Assembly (NCBI GenBank): GCA_051294375.1 | Contig: CM119270.1 | Location: 2,909,213-2,973,212 of the forward strand | Direction of reading: 5' to 3' | DNA length: 64,000 nucleotides | DNA from: Paraspadella gotoi | Taxonomy: Eukaryota; Chaetognatha | Part shown: piece after piece, positions 34,289-44,419 of the stretch | Layout of the letters: each line of letters begins with the position of its first letter | How positions within the stretch are numbered: the first letter of the stretch is position 1 | The notes under the pieces: model-generated | Database searches by the model: none | What the model saw: the letters and a program-made list of their open reading frames with translations, nothing else | Told to the model about the DNA's origin: nothing | Position numbers and translations under genes: made by a program

Positions 34289-34575
34289 ACGGCCTGATTT
34301 CCGCGAACGACCGGTTTTATTCTTAAATTCGAATTAATTAGTTAAGAGTTAAATTAAAAGGTTTGGCTACAGGGTTAGGTTAGCGGATATAAGTTGGTAA
34401 TCTATGGTCTAGGATTAGGCTAGAGTTATAGTATGATGGAAGTCTATTGGATTTAGTTAGGTTTATTAGTTAATACGAATAGGGTTAGGATTGCTTATAT
34501 CAAGTACATAAGGTATATGTTTAGTTAAAATATGTAGTAAAAATAAATAGTGACATATGAAAATATTTTTTTTTG
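34289..34575. mobile_element. TAACCT-MITE, probable copy 3
   Basis: The left end has ggcctgatttccgcgaacga. The right end has aaataaatagtgacatatga then aaaatatt, comparable to the right end at 41550-41575. The interior carries gggttaggtt, aggattaggct and agggttagga units (opposite strand of TAACCT). The ends are more diverged than in the other copies. Confidence 0.45.
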
Positions 34576-35097
34576 ATTGCGTTTTAAAATTAAGAGAAAA
34601 ATAAAGATGTTTCATTTATGTCTTTTACAAGAACAAGGATGAAAGTAAACAGAAAATAGGCGCTTGGAAAAGACCAGAGATAAGCTTTTCATTAAATAAA
34701 CCGACCAGACAAAAATAACATTTACTAAAAAGATAGATAAATAATAAATGGAAGAAACGAAAGCATAAAGAACAGATAAGAACATAAAAACGCAGACGGA
34801 AACGCCCAGACCCTATACTCCCCATAACCATACCGATTCACCATAACCATTTTCCTTCCCATACCTTACCATACCAATCATATCATAGCATACCAGACTT
34901 TTTCCCGTCTTCACATAAATAACATACCTTCCGAAAAAGCAGCGTGAGATGATACCTTTTTTCTTTTTTTTTTCCTTTTTCTTTGTTCCTTTTTTTACTT
35001 CTTTTTGTGCCTCGTTTATCAGCGAGTCAGCGGAGGCGCTATTCATACTTGCTTGCTTACCTTTCCATTTTTGGGTTCTTCCTCGCCGCTATTCTTG

Positions 35098-35130
<33 letters not shown>

Positions 35131-35810
35131 CTGGTCTCTGCTCTCTCTCTGCTCTCTCTCCTCTCATCTCTCTCTCTCTCTCCGTCGTCCGCCATCACTA
35201 TTGCCATTTTTCCTGCTATGCTCGACCGCCACGCGAGAACGCAAAAGACCTCTATTATGTCTTTTCTTCTTTTTTTTAGTCCAAAGAAACAAAAGAGAGC
35301 CTCTTGCCTCTTTTTTTCTTTAAACATAGGAGGCCAGAAAAGATAGGGGCGGCTGCGGTTGAGCCGTTCGAGGAGATAATCGATTGAAAAGGAGAGAAAC
35401 AAAAGGACGCGGCAGAAAAAGACAAAAATGTATGGCCAAACCATTTAATGGTGATTTAGTGTATTTAACATTAGAAGAGAAAATTTCTTAGTGGACTTTT
35501 ACAAAGTGTATGTTTTATATATTTCGATTTACGTTCTAGAGAAATAATTTTTCAGGTCAAGTCTAATAACAAACTTGAATCATTAGATTATTTGTTATAA
35601 AGCATTGCCGTTTAAAAAAGATTACTATCTTATCAGAGATGAATTAAATCGAAGATATTGGGAAAAAAAAGAACTTGCACTTGTTAAAACCCACTTCAAG
35701 AATTTCTATTTTAATTTAAATGTATTTTAAATGATTAAAATAAAATGTTTCTTTACTTTCGATATTTCGGCTACAGGGTCCAATGATCAAGCGGCTTCGT
35801 TTCATCTCTC

Positions 35811-35857
<47 letters not shown>

Positions 35858-36590
35858 GTCTCTCTCTCTTGACTCCATGACTTTTCTACTCTCTTTCTGT
35901 CTTTTTAGTTTGAGTCACTTTGTTTTAGTTTTTTGAATTCTCGTTCTCCTTTTTTTTCCCTTTTCCGAGAGAGTTAATGATTTATCCTCATTTGTCTTTA
36001 TCCCCTTCCATAATTTAAAGGGTTTTGAATTTCTCACATTTAGTTTGGTATTCAAAGAATTACCGATGGTTTTCAAATTTAGATTATCTAATAAAATAAT
36101 TTTTTTCCATAATAATTTATTAAATATTAGCGCCTGTAAAAGAGAAAAAGGTCAAAATGGATCTTGTGATATAAAATTGACGTTGGATACGCGAGACATT
36201 AAGACAAGTATAGTTCTGTCATTTGTTTCGTACTTCCGGGTTTATTAACAGATGTCAGCTTGTGTAAACCTCATCGTTTTCTCAACAAAAGAACAAAGAT
36301 TTTCTTTTCTCTCGAAATGCATAAATAAACTCACAAAAATGTCGCCACCGTCTTTGTATTCACTTAGATTTAGAACAAAACATAAAAAAAAACAAAATAT
36401 CACGATTGCACTTGAAATGTTTCGATATCACTTATCAGGCACAGAATTTTTGCACTGAATTTGATTATTGAGAGAATTTATTTCATCTATTTTTTTCCCC
36501 CGAACGTTGTAAAAATTAAGCAAACCTCGTGTATATGATAAATATTTTGAACTCTATCGTCGATTAACCCGAAAAGTATAAATCGTCCAA
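34576..36590. other. non-coding DNA with (CT)n
   Basis: CT repeats at about 35097-35185 and 35812-35870. A cataccttaccataccaatc-type tandem lies near 34858. The remainder is AT-rich with no splice-consistent frame. Confidence 0.4.
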
Positions 36591-36709
36591 TTAATTTCTT
36601 TTCCCCTGTTTTTTTTTTCCTTCTTTTTTTAAAAAAAACTTTCTCTCCTTTTCGTTTCTTTGTCCTCTGTCTCTGTCCCTCACTTTTTCGTCTCTCTCTC
36701 TCTCTCTCC

Positions 36710-36748
<39 letters not shown>

Positions 36749-37286
36749 CTCTCTCTCTCTCTCTGTCCCTCACTTTTTCGTCTTTTCCCGTGTCGATTTC
36801 TTTGTCACTCCTGTCAAATTTCGTTGTCCTCCGTGTCAATTCATTCTTTCTAACCCCGTATCGTTTTCTCTGTCACGTGTCTATTGATTTCCTCGCAAAA
36901 AATGTCTTTCTCTTTTATTCCTCTCTTCACCCCCTCTCACCCCCCCCCCTCGGCACTCCTCGTTCTTCTCACATCCGTGTGAATTTCTTTATTTTGTTTT
37001 TCTCCTCGTGTCATTTGTTGTCCTTTTCATCGTTTGTCTGTTTCTCATTCTTTTATTTTTTTCCCCGCCAAAACTGTTTTTCTTTCTCTTGTTTCTGTCT
37101 CTGTTTTTCTGTTCTACGGTCGCACATTCCCTTACCCCTTTTTCCTCCTCTTTTTGATTAACCGGTACTAAACAACGAAACGAAACGAACAAAAACCAAA
37201 ACACAAAACAGTTCGATTCAAAAGCGAGGCTCCACGCCCACAAAAACGGCCGACAGAGGGATCCACGAGTCCAACAACGTCCTGAA
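36591..37286. other. pyrimidine-rich non-coding DNA
   Basis: CT repeats at 36690-36762, bracketed by two copies of tgtccctcactttttcgtct (about 36673 and 36763). No exon. Confidence 0.5.
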
Positions 37287-37591
37287 CAAGCCTCAAAATT
37301 CTCCTCGAATCTCGAAAGAACGAACACGACGACGGAGACGACGACGACGACTCTCCCCCCACCCTTCCTCTTCCTCCTCTTCCTCCTCCGCGAATAAACC
37401 GCCCCCTTCCACCCGATCTTCCTCCTCTTCCTCCTCGCCTCCTTGCCGCGATGCAAGCGAACTCTGGGCGGAGGATTCGACCCTCACCGCGGTTACGGTC
37501 GCCTTCCGGAAGACTTCTCGATTACGACGACGATGACGACGACGACGACGAGAGGATGACTACGACCTCTGGCCTCGTTTCCGTTTTCCAG
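37287..37591 (+). CDS. weak candidate exon (acidic, proline-rich)
   Basis: An open frame from about 37287 reads an Asp run, a Pro/Leu-rich stretch and a second Asp run (LLDYDDDDDDD) before SGLVSVFQ and a possible donor, cag/GTCAGG, at 37592. No acceptor or partner exon was identified and the composition is low complexity, so it may be chance. The minus-strand frame across 36989-37456 is equally unproven. Confidence 0.2.
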
Positions 37592-38039
37592 GTCAGGGTT
37601 GTGTTTCGTTTTAAACGACATCAGAGTGACTATAGACCGGCTTGGTCGCGCCTCGTGACGTGATTGGTCTTTCTCTTTTCTTCTTTTTTTTTCGAGCTGA
37701 CCAATCGCAATCAATGTCACTTAACCATTCTCAAGAAGCGAAAGTACAGTTTGTTCTTGGAACGGTTATAAAAAGATTAATAAAAGATTAAAAATTAATA
37801 AATAATTAATGAAAGAGTGATCTAGATATATTCCTTGGCAATCCCGTCCGTCGTCGAACCTCATGATTCTGCTTCCGTTGGTCATTGGCTAATGGATATC
37901 CCTTGGCTGGAGTTAAGTCTGTGATTGGTCATGCTGTGAGTGACCGAAAGGAGAAACTATCACGTGACAAGACCACCAAGTCCCACAATAGGTTCCGTCG
38001 TGATGAGGAAGTGAATATAGGGTTAGCGATGGGCGAATG
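37592..38039. other. non-coding DNA
   Basis: Contains tcacgtgac near 37970. No exon. Confidence 0.35.
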
Positions 38040-38235
38040 ACTTTTGGGGGGGGCGTGGGGCGCTGGAAAATCGGTGGGTGAAATGACGAAAAGTGGCGTC
38101 CGGCGCAGCGGCAGCGCGCGGCCCGCAGGCGTGCAGCTTAAGGATTATTCCTTCTCGCCGTTGCCCGTCTTTCGTTCGCCCGCTTCTGCCTGCTTCCGCT
38201 TCTGCCCGTTCCGCTTCCGGCCCGTCGTTTCTTAC
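38040..38235. promoter_or_regulatory. CpG-rich segment, possible CpG island
   Basis: G-run and CpG-dense sequence (gcgcagcggcagcgcgcggc) with repeated cttctgcc/cttccg units, sharply different from the AT-rich surroundings. It could be a promoter or first exon. No transcript evidence in sequence. Confidence 0.25.
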
Positions 38236-39198
38236 TCATCACAAAGCGTTTCTATTGTCTTCGTGAATAATATATGCATTGTCTTCAAATAATTAATATT
38301 GTAATGTTATTTTGGTTTTTTCAATATTTAAATGCCTTTCATTGCTTGTTATTTATCGTCTCCCTCGTTGTAAGAATTTTACTGAGAAAAATTAAAAACG
38401 CTTTGTGAGCGAAAAAAAAATTGATGCAAAATTTTTTCATCCTTTTTATCGGATTCTTTTTTTTTTTTCTTTTTTGGTTTTCTTTTAAATTTAGATTTGA
38501 TTAGAAATTACTAGTTTTTTTTCTATTTTAAAATCATATTTAGTTTTTAATTTTGCCTAATAAGTGAAATATCGATTTTCTTGTCGCAAGTGTTAAACTA
38601 AACGCGCGTAGTAGGATGCTATTGATTAAATGATTAAAAACTTAATGATTAGAAAAACAAAATCACGACACTTCTGTAGTTTTCGTTAGTTTTTTTTTTT
38701 TCATTCAATACATACGAGAGTCTTAGGCCGCGTTAGAATGAAATAAATTAGAGAAGTTACTAGTTACTGTAGTCCACGCTGTCAGAGCGTTTGTTTTATA
38801 AAAAGCCGTAATACTGTAATGTCTCCTTATCTATAAGTATGGAGCAATTCTAAGTATTCGTGGCGTTGTTGTAAACTCATTTAAAGCATGAGAAGCTCAA
38901 TTCTTTCTTCTTTCCGTTTTATTAATTTTTTTTTAATCAAAAAAGTATTGATTTAATTTTCGTAAAACTACGTAGGAGTGATATGACATTCGCAAACAAA
39001 TTGTAAACAAATCAGTTAAATAACTCGTCTACTTGATTTCCTAATGAATAACAAAATAATGTACACATTTTCATCGTGCGTATTTAAAATTTTATCATAA
39101 AATAGAATCGTGTCTATAGCTATATTTCTAAACTATAAAAATAGAAAAAACATAGAGTTGATTCCTTGACATTCAAATCATTCTTCTTTTTAACCTGA

Positions 39199-39232
<34 letters not shown>
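38236..39232. other. AT-rich non-coding DNA
   Basis: Nothing recognised. It ends in CT repeat at the gap. Confidence 0.4.
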
Positions 39233-40041
39233 NNNNNNNNNNNNNNNNNNNNNNNNNNNNNNNNNNNNNNNNNNNNNNNNNNNNNNNNNNNNNNNNNNNN
39301 NNNNNNNNNNNNNNNNNNNNNNNNNNNNNNNNNNNNNNNNNNNNNNNNNNNNNNNNNNNNNNNNNNNNNNNNNNNNNNNNNNNNNNNNNNNNNNNNNNNN
39401 NNNNNNNNNNNNNNNNNNNNNNNNNNNNNNNNNNNNNNNNNNNNNNNNNNNNNNNNNNNNNNNNNNNNNNNNNNNNNNNNNNNNNNNNNNNNNNNNNNNN
39501 NNNNNNNNNNNNNNNNNNNNNNNNNNNNNNNNNNNNNNNNNNNNNNNNNNNNNNNNNNNNNNNNNNNNNNNNNNNNNNNNNNNNNNNNNNNNNNNNNNNN
39601 NNNNNNNNNNNNNNNNNNNNNNNNNNNNNNNNNNNNNNNNNNNNNNNNNNNNNNNNNNNNNNNNNNNNNNNNNNNNNNNNNNNNNNNNNNNNNNNNNNNN
39701 NNNNNNNNNNNNNNNNNNNNNNNNNNNNNNNNNNNNNNNNNNNNNNNNNNNNNNNNNNNNNNNNNNNNNNNNNNNNNNNNNNNNNNNNNNNNNNNNNNNN
39801 NNNNNNNNNNNNNNNNNNNNNNNNNNNNNNNNNNNNNNNNNNNNNNNNNNNNNNNNNNNNNNNNNNNNNNNNNNNNNNNNNNNNNNNNNNNNNNNNNNNN
39901 NNNNNNNNNNNNNNNNNNNNNNNNNNNNNNNNNNNNNNNNNNNNNNNNNNNNNNNNNNNNNNNNNNNNNNNNNNNNNNNNNNNNNNNNNNNNNNNNNNNN
40001 NNNNNNNNNNNNNNNNNNNNNNNNNNNNNNNNNNNNNNNNN
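39233..40041. other. assembly gap (809 N) inside (CT)n
   Basis: CT repeat at both edges (39203-39232 and 40048-40086). Confidence 0.95.
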
Positions 40042-40044
40042 CGC

Positions 40045-40089
<45 letters not shown>

Positions 40090-40330
40090 TCATCTTCCCC
40101 TCCCTCCTTTTAATCCTCTCCCTCCTTCCTCCTTTTTGCGTTCCTCCTCCTCTTCTTGCCCTTCCCCCTATTCTCTTACCTCCTCCCTCCCTCTTCCCTC
40201 TTCCACCCTCCCTCATTCCCTCATTCCCTCTCTTCTCTCTTTCTCCCTCTCCCTCCCCTCCTTCCTCTCTCCTCCTCACTCTTCTTCTTCCCTCCCCCTC
40301 TCATCCCCCATCTCTCTCAACTCGTTTCTC
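40042..40330. repeat. polypyrimidine tract
   Basis: CT repeat followed by CCT/CTTCC-rich sequence. Confidence 0.85.
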
Positions 40331-40899
40331 TCTCGATTCTTAGTTTGATTTTCGATCTTCAAGTCTTTTTTTTAACTCGCGAGGAAATTTCGATCGCTTT
40401 GTCTTGTATCAACTTGTAAACGAGAATATCTTTATATTGTTTTGACATTATACCTACTAGTACTAGGTATTACCTAGTCTTGCTGGACATTCAACTACGT
40501 AAATTAATCATGTTGAGTTCGAAATGAAACGAATATATTTTGTTTGCACGTACGAAAGATTTTGGCGAATCTCTACTCTCTCTCCTCTCTCTCTCTCTCG
40601 TCTCTCATGCTCTCTCCTCGTCTCTCATGCTCTCGTCTCTCGTCATTGCTTGGCCGTGGGACGATCTGATTGGCGAGCTGCGTCTAAATGAGTTTTTGTA
40701 AAAAGACGTCTAATTCGATTTCAATTTTACGGTTTTGGCAACAAAATATCAGGAATTTTTAGCATAAATTTTATTTTATCGTTTTTTTCGTGTTTTCTTT
40801 GTTGCCGCAATGTTGCTGACCATGTATCTCTTTTTTAGGTTGCAGGAGATAAAAACTCTCTCTCTCTCTCTCTCTCTCGCACTTTTAAACTAGTCCCAG
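40331..40899 (+). promoter_or_regulatory. upstream region of the SLC25A10-like gene
   Basis: Contains duplicated ctcgtctctcatgctctc words near 40590-40630 and a CT run ending 22 bp before the ATG. A ctttttttag word near 40838 could be a 5'-UTR splice acceptor. Core promoter not identified. Confidence 0.3.
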
Positions 40900-41024
40900 A
40901 TGTCTTCAGATGAGGTGCCAAAAATTCCCAGATGGTGGATGGGGGGATTGTCAGATTGTTGCGCCGCTTGCGTCACTCATCCTATGGATCTCGTCAAAAC
41001 GCAGCTGCAAATGCAACAAGTCAG
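40900..41024 (+). CDS. SLC25A10: SLC25A10-like exon 1
   Basis: ATG at 40900. WWMGGLSDCCAACVTHPMD gives the first helix and first carrier signature. Donor GTGCAA at 41025 (phase 2). GTCAGG at 41020 (phase 0) is the alternative. Present once only in the window. Confidence 0.85.
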
Positions 41025-43428
41025 GTGCAATTGGGATGCGTTATGTCAGTTCCCGAAAGCGCCCAATTTCTGTTATTTATCCAGGATTTATTTAGAATTT
41101 AAATATTTAACGGGTTAAATGTATTTTTATTGATCGGGGTTCGGGGGGTTTATGGTGAAGGGTAGATTATTTGTGGTTTAGGGTTAGGGGTGGTTAGGGT
41201 TCAGGGTTAGGGTAATTAATTTTCTTTTAAATAAATATTTTTAAATAATTTTAAAAAAAATTAAAACCCAGTCGGCGAAAGTAAAATTTTGCTTATTTAA
41301 TTTTTAAAATTTTTTAAATATAAATAAAAATTTGCAAATTAAATATTAATTTAATTTTTAATTTTGATATTTAATAGTTCATTTTAATTTAATATTTAAT
41401 CTTTAACCCAATTATTTAAAATTATAATTTTATTCTATACCCAAATTTTTATTTTAATAATTTAATCAAATCCTTCATCATTATTTAACTGCTTATCTTT
41501 TTTCTCATCTTATCCCTTATCCCTAACCTTAAAAACTTAAAATAAAAATAGGACATCTTTGGAAAATATGACCGCCAGGGTAGAATTTCAATGCACCTGG
41601 AATTATTATATTTTAAGAGAAATAACCAGCGAACCCGAAATCCCAAATCCCTTTCCCTTCAATTTGAAGCAGACCTCAAACAGCTCGTCAACTCGTCGTC
41701 GACGTCCGTTCGTCGACCGCGAGAGCTTGGACGGCCTTCCCCTAACGACGGAATCTCCGCCTCTGGATGAGATGGGGACATCACGGCGAGGTGGTTCATC
41801 TACAATAAATTAAAGGTCTTTGGACATTATTTGCCAGTTATGAATATTGCTATAGAATTTTTTAAAAAAATATTATAAAAAAGATATGNNNNNNNNNNTT
41901 TATTTTCACTGATCGGGGTTCGGGGGGTTTATGGTTAAGGGTAGATTATTAGTGGTTTAGAGTAAGGGGTGGTTAGGGTTAAGGGTTAGGGTAATTAAGT
42001 AATAATTATTTAAATTTTTTTTAGATAAATATTTTTAAATGATTTTTTAAAAAAATATTAAAACCCAGTCGGCAAAAGTAAAATTTTTGCTTATTTAATT
42101 TTTTTTATTTTTTAAATATTAATTTAATTTTTAATTTGAATTTTAACATTTAATAATTTATTTTAATTTAATATTTAAACTTTAACCCAATTATTTAAAA
42201 TTATAATTTATCTTTTACCCAAATTGTTATTTTGATGAATTAATCAAATCCTTCATCATTATTTAACCGCTTATCTTTTTTCTCATCCTAACCCTTATCC
42301 CTAACCTTAAAAACTTAAAATAAAAATAGGACACCTTTGGAAAATATGACCGCCAGGGTGGAATTCCAATGCACCCGGAATTATTACCTCCTTTTAAGAG
42401 AAATAACCAGCGACCCCGAAATCCCAAATCTCTTCCCCTTCAATTTGGAGCAGACCTCAAACAGCTCGTCAACTCGTCGTCGACGTCGNNNNNNNNNNNN
42501 NNNNNNNNNNNNNTCGTCGACGCGGAGTTAGAGGCCTTTACGACGGAATCTCCGCCTCTTGGATGAGACTGGGACATATTGCACGGCGAGGTGGTTCATC
42601 TACAATAAATTAAAGGTCTTTCGACATTTTTGCCAGTTATGAATATTGCTATAGAATTTTAAAAAAATATATAAATTGTTTTTTTAATTAGATGCTTCGA
42701 TTGCATTTGATTATTTATTTTACTTTGATGTTTTTCAACAAAATTTAGAGTATTAAAAAAGATTGAACAAGATATATTAAACAAAGCAATATTAAACGTC
42801 GATTAGTATTTGAAATTTACTTATAAAATAATATCAGTATATTACGTTAATGTAAATCATTTTTGAAGTACGGAAAAGTGGTCACTTGCACAGCTGCAGA
42901 TTAACAAGTTTGAGCAAACAATTCGGATCTGCCTACGATAATTAATTAAATTAATTGATTAATTAATTAATTATAGATTAATTAATTAATAATAGATTAA
43001 TTAATTAATTAATTATAGATTAATTATAATTTATATCAGCTTGTCATCATCGATGTCCTTAAAATTGAGTCAGGACAGTTATTAAATATTGTTGTTTACA
43101 TTTTATCAAAACAAACAAATATCCTCTATTATCGAGCCAGGCGGGCAAAGCCCGTCCTGTTCGATTTTTTTTCGGTTTAGCTTCGGTCTCGCTTTTTTGC
43201 AAATCATGGCTTCTGAAGTGTGATATCATAGGGAGTTGAATTTTCATATATGGCTTCTAATCATCAAGATCTTTAAAATCTCATGTTTCATATCCAATAT
43301 TGGTATTTGTTTATGTTTTATTTACAAAACAAAAACGTTTTAATTATATGTCGCTCTCTCTCTCTCTCTTTTTCTCCGTCACTGCTTCTTCTAAAAACGA
43401 GTTCCGGCTTTGCAGCGTCTGTCCAGCT

Positions 43429-43479
<51 letters not shown>

Positions 43480-43959
43480 TTTTTTTTACAAAAAAATTTT
43501 TAGATATAATGTGGGTTCACTAATGTAAAAAAACGATGCCACGAACAGGGCGCAACCCGGTCCTTTGGTAGAGAATAGCTCACGCTACGTGCGGCCATAA
43601 GTACTGCTGATTCTTTACGAGTAAAGGGGCTGTAGAGCTCTCTCTCTCTCTCTCTTTTAATTTATATATCGTTCTTTCTCTTTCTCTTTTTCTCTGCAGC
43701 GGCTGTCTCTCTTCTCTCTCTTTTCTCTCTCTCTCTCTGCTCTCTGTGTGTCTGTCCCTATCTGTCCGATCTTTTGCGTGATCGTTTGGTTTTTTGAAAA
43801 TTCTGATTATTTTTTTCCTTCTAAAACTTTTTATATTGCCATTTATTCCGCGCTTTTTTCAATACAAAATCCCATATTTTCTCCGAGATTTTCGTGGATT
43901 TATTCTCTTCTTTCTCTCTCTCTTCTCTCTTCTCTCTCTCTCTCTTTCTTTCTCTCTCT

Positions 43960-44013
<54 letters not shown>

Positions 44014-44382
44014 ACTCATACACGCATTTGTTTGTTTATGTGACTATCATCGCATCAATGAATGACAATCATCGCATCAATGAATGACAATCATCGCATC
44101 ACTGAATGACTATCATCACAGCAGTGAATGACTATCATCGCATCAATAATTGATTATCATCGAATCAAATAATCAATTCCTATTACATCAATAAATTACT
44201 ATTACATCAATCAATTAGTATTACCTCAATCAATTACTAAGTACATCAACAATTCGTTATCGAATGATTCATTCGTTTTTTTCCCGGTTTTTTTTATTAA
44301 TTTTCTATGATAGTGGGCTCTGGCTCGATCTGATCTTTTAAGATTTTTTTATTTTTCTCACTCTCTCTCTCTCTCTCACTCT

Positions 44383-44419
<37 letters not shown>

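Noticed and set aside
36989-37456. 155-codon minus-strand open frame
   Set aside because: Basic low-complexity translation of pyrimidine-rich DNA with no supporting splice signals.
41170-41220. Interstitial telomere repeat (gggttaggg words)
   Set aside because: The units are degenerate and lie inside an element with its own inverted ends that recurs elsewhere. Read as part of the short inverted-repeat element rather than a telomere fusion.
43540-43625. tRNA-like or SINE-like stretch (gcgcaacccggtccttt)
   Set aside because: No cloverleaf or proper A/B boxes could be formed. A vaguely similar word at 30620 is not enough.
44045-44170. CRISPR-like array
   Set aside because: Contiguous tandem units with no spacers, in a eukaryotic context.
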